A stretch of 64,000 nucleotides of DNA from Bacillota bacterium (GTDB taxonomy: Bacteria > Bacillota > Clostridia > Tissierellales > Sedimentibacteraceae): positions 248,001-312,000 of the forward strand of contig JAEWJT010000004.1 of the NCBI GenBank assembly GCA_023386345.1, given 5' to 3'. A program made the translations under genes and the position numbers. Below, one piece after another: positions 23,924-32,331 of this stretch. Below the pieces are notes generated by a model. The model ran no database searches. It saw only the letters and a list, made by a program, of their open reading frames with translations, and was not told the DNA's origin. Every line of letters starts with the position of its first letter. The first letter of the stretch is position 1.

Positions 23924-25300
23924 ATGAAGAAAAAAGGAATTATTTCATCCTTCCTTGTTCGTTTAAAATTTTCTGCGATGATGGCATTAAATGGTGTTAC
24001 ATCAAACCTTTTAAGAACCTTTTTAACTGTGCTTGGTATAGCTATAGGTGTAGCTGCTGTAGTTAGCCTTATGGGAATTGGTGAGGGCGCTAGACGAGCG
24101 GTAGTAGCTCAGTTTGAAAGTTTAGGTCAGAATGTTATTATAATAAAAGCTAATTTTAATGAATATAATTTTGCAACTAATGAAGCTGCTGAATTAAAAG
24201 AAAGGGTTGAAGGAATAGAATACATTACACCTGTAGTATATACTATTGATTCTACGACAAAATCAAAAAAAATTGCCATGAGATGGAGAAGAAATGATTT
24301 CTCACTTGAGGTTTTAGGAGTAAATAATAATTATCCAGCCATAAGAGACCATAAGCTGATGTCTGGTAATTTCTTTACATCATTGCATGTAAAGCAAAAT
24401 GCACCAGTTGTTGTTTTGGGTTATAACGTTGCTAAATCTTTCTTAAACGGAAGAAGCCCTGTAGGACATATAATGAAAATTGCTGGTATTAATTATAGAA
24501 TAGTTGGCGTTATGGCTCCTAAGGGAGAGGGTAACGGAGACGGAATAGATGATAAGGTTATAATACCATATACATCAGCAATGAGAATTTCTGGAACAAA
24601 AGACGTAACTGAAATTTGGGCAAAATCTAATTCATCAAAAGATGCTGATTTTGCAATGCTTCAGCTAGGAAGAATTTTTACTAGAAAAATAAAAGGTACA
24701 ACGATAAATCCAAATAAAGGTACTGATGGAGTAGATGGAGGCACAACAACTGGAGAGGGTGGAGTAGATGTTCCTGCACCGCCAATAGAAAATCCTGGAG
24801 AACCTGAAAATCCTGAAGAAAATCCAAAAGAAGAAAATATTTTTACAAAGGGTGAAGAACCTATTACAATCACAAGCTTAAATCAGATGGTAGAACAGGC
24901 AGATCAAGCAAACAGAGTTATGTCACTCTTGCTTGGTGGTATAGCAGCTGTTTCGCTACTTGTAGGTGGTATAGGTATAATGAATATAATGCTTGTTGCG
25001 GTAACTGAAAGAACAGGCGAGATAGGGGTAAGAAGAGCTTTAGGGGCTAAGCAGGAAGATTTGCTTATACAATTCTTGCTTGAAGCTATATATGTAAGTA
25101 TCATTGGTTGTGCTGTAGGAGTTATAATGGGTGCGTTTGCGATTGATTTAGCTTCAAAATATGGCTTGGATGCAGTAATTAGCTCTCAATCAATAAAAAT
25201 TGCTATAGGAGTCGCACTGTCATCAGGCTTGCTGTTCGGAGTATATCCAGCAATCAATGCTTCATCATTGCCTCCTGTAGAAGCTTTAAAAAGATCATAG
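23924..25300 (+). CDS. MacB-type permease (FtsX family)
   Basis: A 458-residue permease without its own ATPase. The N-terminal membrane segment (LRTFLTVLGIAIGVAAVVSLMGIGEG) leads into a large external MacB_PCD domain containing a proline/glycine/glutamate-rich insert at about residues 265-305. Three further membrane segments form the FtsX domain (LLGGIAAVSLLVGGIGIMNIMLV, TGEIGVRRALGA). It works with the ATPase at 21384 and the adaptor at 22169. The substrate is unknown; MacB-type systems of Gram-positives export peptides, antibiotics or lipids. RBS TGGAGG. Confidence 0.92.
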   Translation: MKKKGIISSFLVRLKFSAMMALNGVTSNLLRTFLTVLGIAIGVAAVVSLMGIGEGARRAVVAQFESLGQNVIIIKANFNEYNFATNEAAELKERVEGIEYITPVVYTIDSTTKSKKIAMRWRRNDFSLEVLGVNNNYPAIRDHKLMSGNFFTSLHVKQNAPVVVLGYNVAKSFLNGRSPVGHIMKIAGINYRIVGVMAPKGEGNGDGIDDKVIIPYTSAMRISGTKDVTEIWAKSNSSKDADFAMLQLGRIFTRKIKGTTINPNKGTDGVDGGTTTGEGGVDVPAPPIENPGEPENPEENPKEENIFTKGEEPITITSLNQMVEQADQANRVMSLLLGGIAAVSLLVGGIGIMNIMLVAVTERTGEIGVRRALGAKQEDLLIQFLLEAIYVSIIGCAVGVIMGAFAIDLASKYGLDAVISSQSIKIAIGVALSSGLLFGVYPAINASSLPPVEALKRS

Positions 25301-25370
25301 AAATTAAAATAAAATCTAGCATAAGTTGATTGCTTATATTAAAAAATTGAAATTAAAATAAAACAATAAA

Positions 25371-25410
25371 AAATCGAAGAATATTATAGACAATTTTCTT
25401 CGATTTTTTT
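25371..25410 (+). terminator. Terminator of the MacAB-type operon
   Basis: AAATCGAAGAA (25371-25381) pairs with TTCTTCGATTT (25396-25406), followed by a T run. Confidence 0.88.
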
Positions 25411-25658
25411 GTTATTTAAAAGCCTATATAGCAGCTTATAAACATTTTATAAGCCTCCCCGAAAAGTGAACTAAATTGAATTAAGTCAAGCATTTAATCA
25501 TATTTTATTATTCCCTATCATAACCTTTATGTCTCTATGGTCTACTTGAATGATATACACGTCTGTTGCAATTTTACGAAGATACAATTCTGTGTTCTAA
25601 TCCGCAAAAATTGCAACGCACTATTAAGACATATTAGGAAAAGTTTATAAAGAGGTAC
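25411..25658. other. Gap with traces of a decayed gene
   Basis: No intact gene is seen. The region is richer in G+C than its left neighbour and contains a short minus-strand frame (25498-25596) that looks like the end of a lost gene. It marks the left border of the TetR/ABC module. Confidence 0.5.
25498..25596 (-). pseudogene. Remnant of a 3' coding end
   Basis: The minus strand reads 32 codons ending LRKIATDVYIIQVDHRDIKVMIGNNKI then TGA, preceded by an in-frame TAG. The alternating beta-like composition looks like real protein, but there is no start or RBS. I do not recognise the family. It may be a relic of a mobile-element gene. Confidence 0.3.
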
Positions 25659-25687
25659 TTGACATAAATAATTGAACAAGATATAAT
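25659..25687 (+). promoter_or_regulatory. Promoter of the TetR/ABC module
   Basis: TTGACA (25659-25664), 17-base spacer, TATAAT (25682-25687): a consensus sigma-A promoter. Confidence 0.88.
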
Positions 25688-25725
25688 GAATGTATGACTA
25701 AAATAGTTATAATAGTCATACATTC
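25688..25725 (+). promoter_or_regulatory. TetR operator palindrome
   Basis: GAATGTATGACTA (25688-25700) and TAGTCATACATTC (25713-25725) are perfect 13-bp inverted arms with a 12-bp spacer, starting right after the -10 box. Binding there would block transcription, so autorepression by the next gene is likely. Confidence 0.85.
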
Positions 25726-25743
25726 TTATGAGGAGGGATAAAA

Positions 25744-26319
25744 ATGGCAAGGAGTTTTTCAGAAACCGAAAAAGACAATATCCGTAATAAGCTAATAAAT
25801 GAATGTGAGAAGAGTTGGGTGGCTATTGGCTATAAAAATACTAAAATTGATGAACTCTGCTCAAAGGTTGGAATATCAAAAGGGGCTTTCTATACATTCT
25901 TTGATTCTAAGGAGCATTTGTTTTGCAGGGTATTTGATATTTTCCAGGAACGACATAAAGTCCTTGAAGAAACACTTCCCAAATTTCCGGTTAAAGAAGA
26001 TATAAGCCATATGCTGAAACAATTATATCTTGAATACGATAAAACAAATATACTCACACAGCGTAACAGCCCAGATTTTATTAGCTTTCTAAACAGAGCA
26101 CCCAAAGAATGGATAGAAAAAAGTCTGAAAATCAGCAAGAATTTTATTGCAGACAATATTTTCAACTCCAATCTTAAATTGAAAATGAGCAAAGAAAAAG
26201 CAATCGGGATATTCAATGCGCTGCTTGCTATCTTAACAAGCAAAGATATAATTGGCTATGACCATTTCGAAGTGTTCTGTACGTTACTAGATAGTGTTAT
26301 CAATGAAATATATGAATAA
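25744..26319 (+). CDS. TetR-family transcriptional regulator
   Basis: A 191-residue repressor. The N-terminal helix-turn-helix is typical (ARSFSETEKDNIRNKLINEC ... YKNTKIDELCSKVGISKGAFYTFFDSKEHLFC); the C-terminal domain would bind an inducer. It is first in an operon with an ABC ATPase and permease and lies behind a strong promoter overlapped by a 38-bp palindrome, a standard arrangement for an efflux or immunity system induced by its substrate. RBS GAGGAGGG. Confidence 0.92.
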   Translation: MARSFSETEKDNIRNKLINECEKSWVAIGYKNTKIDELCSKVGISKGAFYTFFDSKEHLFCRVFDIFQERHKVLEETLPKFPVKEDISHMLKQLYLEYDKTNILTQRNSPDFISFLNRAPKEWIEKSLKISKNFIADNIFNSNLKLKMSKEKAIGIFNALLAILTSKDIIGYDHFEVFCTLLDSVINEIYE

Positions 26320-26331
26320 CAGGAGGTTAGA

Positions 26332-27063
26332 ATGAAGAATGAGCCGATTATACTAATCAAAAACCTTGCTAAAAAATTCGATAATACCTTTGTTGTCAAG
26401 GACAGCAATATGACTGTGCCAAAGGGCTGTGTTTATGGCTTTTTAGGTGCGAACGGCGCAGGAAAGACCACAATATTCAAAGTGATTACAGGCTTAATAT
26501 CTCCGACAAACGGAACGGCTGAGGTCTTGGGGTTTGATGTGACAAAGGACAGGGAAAAAGTCTTGCAGAGTATCGGAAGTCTGATTGAGGCTCCAGTGTT
26601 CTATGAGCATTTATCAGCATCAGAAAACTTGGAGCTTCACCTTGATTATATGAGTACAGAAGGCTTTGGAACGAAAGCTGCACTTGATATGGTGGGGCTT
26701 AATGGAATAGGTTCTAAGCCTGTCGGAAAATTTTCACTTGGTATGAGGCAAAGGTTAGGTATTGCACGGGCTTTTATCCATAAGCCGAAAATTCTGATTT
26801 TAGACGAACCCATAAACGGACTCGACCCTATAGGAATACGGGATATACGGAATTTGTTTCTTACACTTATACAAAAGCACGGCATGACAATCTTATTGTC
26901 AAGTCATATTCTAAGCGAAATTGAGCATATTGCTGACGTGGTGGGCGTAATTGTAAACGGTACTGTCGTGCAGGAGATTTCTCTTGAACAAATCAAAGAC
27001 AAGATAGACATACGATTAGAGGAATATTTTTTTAATATCATGAGCGGAGGAAATATATCATGA
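26332..27063 (+). CDS. ABC transporter ATPase (peptide-antibiotic/immunity type)
   Basis: 243 residues with Walker A GANGAGKTT, signature FSLGMRQRLGIARAF and Walker B ILILDEPINGLDPIGI. The LGMRQR signature and INGLDP pattern are typical of the BcrA/NisF subgroup that pairs with ABC-2 permeases and often protects against bacitracin or lantibiotics. It overlaps the permease start. Its codon usage is more G+C-rich than the flanking genes (about 42% over one 60-base line), suggesting acquisition. Confidence 0.9.
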   Translation: MKNEPIILIKNLAKKFDNTFVVKDSNMTVPKGCVYGFLGANGAGKTTIFKVITGLISPTNGTAEVLGFDVTKDREKVLQSIGSLIEAPVFYEHLSASENLELHLDYMSTEGFGTKAALDMVGLNGIGSKPVGKFSLGMRQRLGIARAFIHKPKILILDEPINGLDPIGIRDIRNLFLTLIQKHGMTILLSSHILSEIEHIADVVGVIVNGTVVQEISLEQIKDKIDIRLEEYFFNIMSGGNIS

Positions 27064-27770
27064 TGAAGTTAATCAAATTGGAACTTAAACGGAATAATAT
27101 TCGTACTTATTTGCTGGCAAGTGCTGTTTCATGTGTTGTCCTGCTTGGGTTTATATATCTTATAGCAAACGCGGCACAACTTGAAGATAGCAGTGCCCGT
27201 GAGATTGCATTTAGAAGCTATACTAACATTTTTCGCCTGATTGGGATTATCAGCTTGGTTATTTTCAGCATTATGTCTGCTACAATGTATTCGAAGTTAA
27301 TTATAGGTGAATATACGGGAAAACGGGCGGCGTTATTGTTTTCTTACCCTGTTAGCAGAAATAAGATACTTTTGTCAAAATTATTATTGGTTTTTGTATT
27401 TACATCAGTTTCGATGCTAATTTGTACAGCAATACCCTATATTGTTTTCAGCATAACAGAATCAGTTTCTCCAATTGTTGTACAGGATGTTATGACAATG
27501 GGATTGATAGAAGACGCATTGAAAACATTAGGTGTTTCCGTTTTAGCACTTGGTGGAATAGGGATTGTTTCCCTGAGAATAGGTTTTATCCAAAAATCAG
27601 TTCCAACAACTCTAATAAGTGCTCTTTTACTGAGTGCTATCTACGGAAATACCGCAATCAATGCAAATAACATTCTATTCAGAATATTGATTAGTGGTAT
27701 CGGTGTTGTTGTTACTGTTACCGTAATAGTCGAACTATCAAATAAAGTAAACAAAATGGAGGTAGAATGA
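27060..27770 (+). CDS. ABC-2 type permease
   Basis: A 236-residue integral membrane protein with about six hydrophobic segments (SCVVLLGFIYLIANA, LIGIISLVIFSIMSATMYSKLIIG, LLLVFVFTSVSMLICTAIPYIVFSI, and others). The soluble segment GEYTGKRAALLFSYPVSRNKILLSK is characteristic of ABC-2 permeases. It overlaps the ATPase stop by ATGA and the next small gene start in the same way, so the set is translationally coupled. Substrate unknown. Confidence 0.88.
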   Translation: MMKLIKLELKRNNIRTYLLASAVSCVVLLGFIYLIANAAQLEDSSAREIAFRSYTNIFRLIGIISLVIFSIMSATMYSKLIIGEYTGKRAALLFSYPVSRNKILLSKLLLVFVFTSVSMLICTAIPYIVFSITESVSPIVVQDVMTMGLIEDALKTLGVSVLALGGIGIVSLRIGFIQKSVPTTLISALLLSAIYGNTAINANNILFRILISGIGVVVTVTVIVELSNKVNKMEVE

Positions 27771-27946
27771 TGTATATTGGATATATTGTTGGCACAATCA
27801 TTGCGGTTTTTGTTATTGCTTGTGGTTGTGTAGCAGCTATTCATGCAAAAAAGAATCAAAAAAAATGCAAATGGGCTATATGGGCAATTGTTTTTGGAAT
27901 CGCCGCCATGATAACTGCGGTTATAAATTACAACCTGTTCGACTAA
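27767..27946 (+). CDS. Small two-segment membrane protein
   Basis: A 59-residue protein with two hydrophobic stretches (IVGTIIAVFVIACGCVAAIH and WAIWAIVFGIAAMITAVI) joined by a basic hairpin KKNQKKCK. It starts at ATGATG overlapping the permease stop, with GGAGG upstream. Size and coupling suggest a small partner subunit of the exporter. I do not recognise a family. Confidence 0.7.
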   Translation: MMYIGYIVGTIIAVFVIACGCVAAIHAKKNQKKCKWAIWAIVFGIAAMITAVINYNLFD

Positions 27947-27962
27947 TTGGAGAAAATTTTAT

Positions 27963-28136
27963 ATGCAAAAAACAGCTAATCTTGCTTATTTCTGCGAAAT
28001 TTTCTACGCCTATTCCGATTGGCATAATTATGGAGTTGTGACAGACGTATCTCTTTATAAATTCTTACTAGATTCTTATATGCGCGTACAAAATGTGGCA
28101 TCATTGTCTGATTTTACACAGAAGAAAAAGAAATAA
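27963..28136 (+). CDS. Small hypothetical protein
   Basis: A 57-codon frame with TTGGAGAA upstream, 16 bases after the small membrane protein gene. The product is aromatic-rich (YFCEIFYAYSDWHNYGVV) with a lysine tail. It looks like protein, but whether it is a gene or a fragment of a larger lost gene is unclear. Confidence 0.4.
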   Translation: MQKTANLAYFCEIFYAYSDWHNYGVVTDVSLYKFLLDSYMRVQNVASLSDFTQKKKK

Positions 28137-28140
28137 AAGT

Positions 28141-28191
28141 AAACGCTGCAAGCTCGCAAAAGTATAGTATTTATGCAAGATTGCAGCGTTT
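28141..28191 (-). terminator. Long hairpin between the ABC module and the DUF4241 gene
   Basis: AAACGCTGCAA and TTGCAGCGTTT form an 11-bp stem, with inner complementarity GCA/TGC. Read on the minus strand it is followed by a T-rich stretch (ACTTTTATTTCTTTTTC), so it mainly suits the minus-strand nrdR-DUF4241 unit. Confidence 0.65.
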
Positions 28192-28297
28192 CATAAGTAA
28201 GTTTCCAATTGAAAATTACACTTGATGATAAAGATATATTCCTCAATTTTTTATTGTTACCAATATTTAAAATTCATAGTACCGCTACAAATTTTTA

Positions 28298-28930
28298 TTA
28301 TTCCAATACCATAAAATCAGTTACCAGACAACATACTTTATTATTTTTGTCATATCCAAAGTATGATGGGAAAGTGCCTTCTTTCCAACCAGCTGAAAAT
28401 GCAAGTATATTGCAATTGTTCTTTCCATATGGAATATCTTTATGTAAAAATGCTTTTTTAGAAAATTTTACAGACGAACGTACTAAATTCTCATATTCGT
28501 CTAAATCATCTTCAAATAGCATATCTAATTCTTCCATAACACTTTCATCCATATAAGCACAGATACCATTTTCAACATCAAATCCCAAAAATTCATCATT
28601 TTTCAAATTATTAGAATTTTCTCCATCATAAAGTGCCATTGTCCATTTTACTGGGATTTCTTTTGAAAATTCTATCTTGGACAATGCTGTCATCTTTTCT
28701 CCATTTTCAAAATCTGCTACATATGCTGATACAGGATAATCACCAGACTTTACCTTGATATCGAAGGCTTGGTCGTCATATAAAAGTATAGGGTCTGTAG
28801 CTATGAGTTTCCCAGTTTTTAATTTTAAAGTACCTATATTAACTTTAGTTAAATTTGCTTTTCCAAAATCTGTTTCAATACTGACAGATTCTTTTTGCGT
28901 TAAATTGAGAGCATAATTATTTATATACAT
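28298..28930 (-). CDS. DUF4241-family protein
   Basis: A 210-residue protein with features I associate with DUF4241: a segment LKTGKLIATDPILLY, then IKVKSGDYPVSAYVADFENGEKMTALSKIEFS, and a C-terminal WKEGTFPSYFGYDKNNKVCCLVTDF. Members are of unknown function and often appear near toxin-immunity or stress genes. It lies three bases after nrdR on the same strand, so the two are one transcript. No signal peptide or membrane segment. Confidence 0.7.
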   Translation of the reverse strand: MYINNYALNLTQKESVSIETDFGKANLTKVNIGTLKLKTGKLIATDPILLYDDQAFDIKVKSGDYPVSAYVADFENGEKMTALSKIEFSKEIPVKWTMALYDGENSNNLKNDEFLGFDVENGICAYMDESVMEELDMLFEDDLDEYENLVRSSVKFSKKAFLHKDIPYGKNNCNILAFSAGWKEGTFPSYFGYDKNNKVCCLVTDFMVLE

Positions 28931-28933
28931 TTT

Positions 28934-29395
28934 TTATACATTCCTTTCATTTAAAATTCTTTTTAACTCTTCCATGAAGGTATTTATGTCCTTGAATTGC
29001 TTGTATACAGATGCAAATCTTACATATGCGACATCATCTATATTTTTAAGCTCATTCATTACAATTTCACCAATTTGTTCTGTAGATACTTCTGTTTGAA
29101 AATTATTGTATAGCTGCTTTTCTACATTCTCCGCAATATTTTCTATTTGACTTAATGAAATAGGGCGTTTTTCACAGGCTCTTATCAATCCATTGATTAT
29201 TTTATCCCTGTTATAGCCTTGTCTATTGCCATCCCTTTTAATTACTAAGAGCTGCATCTCTTCAATCTTTTCATATGTAGTAAATCTTTGTCCACATGAA
29301 GTACATTCTCTTCTTCTTCTGATTTTAAAACCATCATCAGTTTGTCTTGAATCTAAAACCTTAGTTTCATCAAAGTTACATTTTGGGCAGCGCAT
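28934..29395 (-). CDS. nrdR: Transcriptional repressor NrdR
   Basis: NrdR represses ribonucleotide reductase genes in response to dATP/ATP. The 153-residue product begins MRCPKC and has a zinc ribbon with cysteine pairs CPKC and CTSC (residues 3-6 and 31-34 by family alignment), then the ATP-cone (LVIKRDGNRQGYNRDKIINGLIRACEKRPIS). It is full length. No nrd genes and no clear NrdR boxes are in the window. Confidence 0.95.
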   Translation of the reverse strand: MRCPKCNFDETKVLDSRQTDDGFKIRRRRECTSCGQRFTTYEKIEEMQLLVIKRDGNRQGYNRDKIINGLIRACEKRPISLSQIENIAENVEKQLYNNFQTEVSTEQIGEIVMNELKNIDDVAYVRFASVYKQFKDINTFMEELKRILNERNV

Positions 29396-29759
29396 AAAAT
29401 TCCTCCTTATACATTGGTTGAATTAATAGTAAAAAATTTTATTCACAGTTTATATAAAGCAATTTTAATAGATTTTTAGTATTTTGTAAAGGTTTTTTTA
29501 TTTTTTCACTTAAAAAATGCAAGAATAAATTCATTTGAATATAAATTTGCAAGCTAATGAAAGAAAAACTGCAAATAATTTATGCTCTATTAGCACAAAA
29601 TATTAATTATATAGGAGTCTTGCCATTACACGCTTATATAGAATACAATTTTGAATTATAATAAATTTTACTTGCAAATTGTCAAAAACTATTGACTTTT
29701 CTCAAAAAATTGTATATTTTATAATAGAATAATTTTAATTTGTAACAGGAGGGAAATAA
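29396..29759. other. Divergent intergenic region, nrdR / mmdA
   Basis: No gene is visible. It should hold the nrdR promoter on the minus strand and the mmd promoter. A TTGACT at 29692-29697 with TATATT at 29713-29718 (15-base spacer) is a possible mmd promoter but imperfect. GTCAA...TTGAC overlaps the -35. AGGAGGG (29747-29753) is the mmdA RBS. Confidence 0.45.
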
Positions 29760-31307
29760 ATGTCTAATGATAAACTTAAAGATTTAATAGAAAAAAGAAA
29801 AAAAGTAGAATTAGGCGGTGGAGAAAGTGCAATTTCTAAACAGCATGAGAGTGGAAAGCTAACAGCAAGAGAAAGAATTTTAAAGCTCTTAGATGATAGC
29901 AGCTTTATTGAAATGGATGCATTTGTTGAACATAGATGTGTAAATTTCGGAATGGAAAAAAAGACTGCACCGGGAGAGGGTGTAGTGACAGGCTATGGAA
30001 CAATAGATGGCAGATTAGTATATGTATACGCTCAAGATTTTACTGTAATAGGCGGTTCTTTGGGTGAAATGCACGCAGCTAAGATAGTTAAGGCTCAAGA
30101 GGCGGCACTAAAGGTTGGAGCTCCAATAATTGGAATTAATGACTCAGGTGGAGCAAGAATACAAGAAGGTGTTGATGCTTTGGCTGGTTATGGTAAGATT
30201 TTCTACAATAATACTATATCTTCAGGTGTTATACCTCAAATTTCAGTAATTTTAGGACCATGTGCAGGTGGCGCTGTATATTCTCCAGCTTTGACTGATT
30301 TTATATTTATGGTTGAAAATACAAGTAAGATGTTTATAACAGGTCCTCAGGTTATAGAAACTGTAACTGGTGAAAAAGTTTCAGCAGAAGATCTTGGTGG
30401 TGCAAAGACTCACAATGCTATAAGTGGTGTAGCCCATTTCATGGATAAGGATGAGGAAGCTTGTATGGCTAAAATTAAGCAATTACTAAGCTTTTTACCA
30501 CAAAACAACTTAGAATCTGCTCCGATATTTGACTCAAAGGATGCTTCAAACAGAATTGATCAAGTATTAAATGAAATAGTTCCTGAAAATCCTAATAGAG
30601 CATATGATATGAAAAAAGTAATAACTACTCTTGCAGATAACGGAGAATTCTTAGAATATCAACCGTACTATGCTGAAAATATCATAACAGGTCTTATGAG
30701 AATAAATGGAAGAAGCGTAGGTGTTATAGCTAACCAACCAAGCAAATTAGCAGGTTGTCTCGATATAAATGCTTCTGACAAGTCATCAAAATTTATCAGA
30801 ACTTGTGATGCTTTCAATATTCCATTGCTGACATTAGTTGACGTACCAGGCTTCTTGCCGGGAACTAATCAAGAATATGGTGGAATTATAAGACATGGAG
30901 CTAAGATGCTTTATGCGTACAGTGAAGCTACTGTTCCAAAAGTAACAGTTATAACAAGAAAAGCTTATGGTGGTGCATACTTAGCTATGTGTTCAAGACA
31001 TCTGGGAGCAGACGTAGTGTTAGCATGGCCAACAGCTGAAATAGCGGTTATGGGACCAGACGGAGCGGCAAATATAATTTTTAGAAAAGAAATAGACTGC
31101 GCTGAAGATAAAGTAGATATGAGAAAACAAAAAATCGAAGAATACAGAAATACTGTAGCAAATCCATATATAGCAGCAGCTAGAGGCTATGTAGATGATG
31201 TTATTGAGCCAGCTTGTACAAGACAAAGAATAATATCTGCATTAGATATGTTAGCTGGAAAGAGAGAGCATAAGCCTTCTAAAAAACATGGAAATATTCC
31301 ATTATAA
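29760..31307 (+). CDS. mmdA: Methylmalonyl-CoA decarboxylase alpha (carboxyltransferase) subunit
   Basis: The 515-residue product is a carboxyltransferase that moves CO2 from an acyl-CoA to biotin on the carrier subunit. It shows the crotonase-like motifs DFTVIGGSLGEMHAAKI, INDSGGARIQEGVDALAGY, GPCAGGAVYSPALTDF and, in the second half, NQPSKLAGCLDINASDK and KAYGGAYLAMCSR. Length and motifs match MmdA/propionyl-CoA carboxylase beta better than the longer glutaconyl-CoA decarboxylase alpha. With the D, C and B subunits downstream it makes a membrane sodium pump. Exact substrate is inferred. Confidence 0.88.
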   Translation: MSNDKLKDLIEKRKKVELGGGESAISKQHESGKLTARERILKLLDDSSFIEMDAFVEHRCVNFGMEKKTAPGEGVVTGYGTIDGRLVYVYAQDFTVIGGSLGEMHAAKIVKAQEAALKVGAPIIGINDSGGARIQEGVDALAGYGKIFYNNTISSGVIPQISVILGPCAGGAVYSPALTDFIFMVENTSKMFITGPQVIETVTGEKVSAEDLGGAKTHNAISGVAHFMDKDEEACMAKIKQLLSFLPQNNLESAPIFDSKDASNRIDQVLNEIVPENPNRAYDMKKVITTLADNGEFLEYQPYYAENIITGLMRINGRSVGVIANQPSKLAGCLDINASDKSSKFIRTCDAFNIPLLTLVDVPGFLPGTNQEYGGIIRHGAKMLYAYSEATVPKVTVITRKAYGGAYLAMCSRHLGADVVLAWPTAEIAVMGPDGAANIIFRKEIDCAEDKVDMRKQKIEEYRNTVANPYIAAARGYVDDVIEPACTRQRIISALDMLAGKREHKPSKKHGNIPL

Positions 31308-31324
31308 AATGAGGAGGGACATAT

Positions 31325-31714
31325 ATGTTTAAAGAATATGTAACATTTGGTGATGCTATAATTATAAGTATATTTTGTATGGCAGTTGTGTTTATAGTAC
31401 TGTATCTTATCTCTTTTATGGTTGATATAACAAGAATATTTGCTTTAAAAAAAGAAAAAAAATCTTCTGGACTTGATGCTTCGTCAATAGCTATTATAGG
31501 TAGTGCAGATGGACCTACAGTTTTATTATCAAATAAAAGCGAAGAATCACAAGAAACAGTAGAAGATGATACAGAGCTTGTTGCAGTCATTACAGCGGCT
31601 ATAGCAGCAATGACAGGAACTGACGCAAGTGGATTAGTTATTAAAAATATAAAAAAATTGCCTGATTCAGACACTGCATGGTCAAGAATAGGAAGAATTG
31701 AATTAATGAGATAA
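31325..31714 (+). CDS. mmdD: Sodium-pump decarboxylase delta/gamma (OadG-like) subunit
   Basis: A 129-residue subunit with one N-terminal membrane segment (AIIISIFCMAVVFIVLYLISFMV), a charged linker and the family C terminus ELVAVITAAIAAMTGTDASGLVIKNIKKL...AWSRIGR. It holds the soluble carboxyltransferase to the membrane part. The linker includes SSIAIIGSADGPTVLLSNK, which strongly resembles a conserved membrane motif of the beta subunit (SSIGIIGGADGPTALYLTSK). Confidence 0.88.
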   Translation: MFKEYVTFGDAIIISIFCMAVVFIVLYLISFMVDITRIFALKKEKKSSGLDASSIAIIGSADGPTVLLSNKSEESQETVEDDTELVAVITAAIAAMTGTDASGLVIKNIKKLPDSDTAWSRIGRIELMR

Positions 31715-31739
31715 AATAAGGAAAGGAATGGATAAATAA

Positions 31740-32138
31740 ATGAAAAAATATAATATAAATGTAAACGGTAAAATGTACCAAGTAGAAGTAGAAGAAGTTG
31801 GAAATTTTGGTGCATCTAATGCAGCGCCTGCAGCTGTTGCTCAACCAGCATCTGTGGCAGCACCTACAGCAGCAGCGGCACCAGCACCTGCGCCACAGTC
31901 AGCACCTGCTTCATCAGGACCTGTTGCAGGAGCAATGTCAGCTCCAATGCCTGGAACTATTTTAGATATTAAGGTTAGTGTAGGACAAAGCGTTAAAGCA
32001 GGAGATATCTTAATTATATTAGAAGCTATGAAGATGGAAAATGAAATAGTAGCTCCTACAGATGGAAAAATAGTGCAAATACATACTAGCAAGGGATCAG
32101 CTGTTAGTACGGGAGATGCTTTAATCACATTAGGATAA
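31740..32138 (+). CDS. mmdC: Biotin carboxyl carrier subunit
   Basis: A 132-residue carrier. It begins KKYNINVNGKMYQVEVEE, then a flexible alanine/proline-rich linker (~32-65), then a biotinyl domain with the biotin lysine K98 in EAMKMENE. It shuttles carboxyl groups from MmdA to MmdB. A long hairpin follows before mmdB. Confidence 0.95.
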   Translation: MKKYNINVNGKMYQVEVEEVGNFGASNAAPAAVAQPASVAAPTAAAAPAPAPQSAPASSGPVAGAMSAPMPGTILDIKVSVGQSVKAGDILIILEAMKMENEIVAPTDGKIVQIHTSKGSAVSTGDALITLG

Positions 32139-32144
32139 CGGGGG

Positions 32145-32241
32145 GTGTCTTAAATAGTAATATTTTATTAACAGTATATATAGAAAATTTATATGTACTG
32201 TTAGTGAAATTTAAATTTAACTTTTAAGACACTCTTTTTTT
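32145..32241 (+). terminator. Hairpin terminator between mmdC and mmdB
   Basis: GTGTCTTAAA (32145-32154) pairs with TTTAAGACAC (32223-32232), followed by TCTTTTTTTT. An inner inverted repeat (TAACAGTA...TACTGTTA) lies in the loop. It should end or attenuate the mmdADC transcript. Confidence 0.75.
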
Positions 32242-32331
32242 AACTATTTTTAATATATAATATAACATATATAATATGTTGTAGCATATATAAAATATTA
32301 TTTTAAATAGAGACATTAAGGAGATTTTTAC

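Noticed and set aside
29396..29759. NrdR boxes or a Rex site upstream of mmdA
   Set aside because: The GTCAA/TTGAC repeat does not match either consensus.
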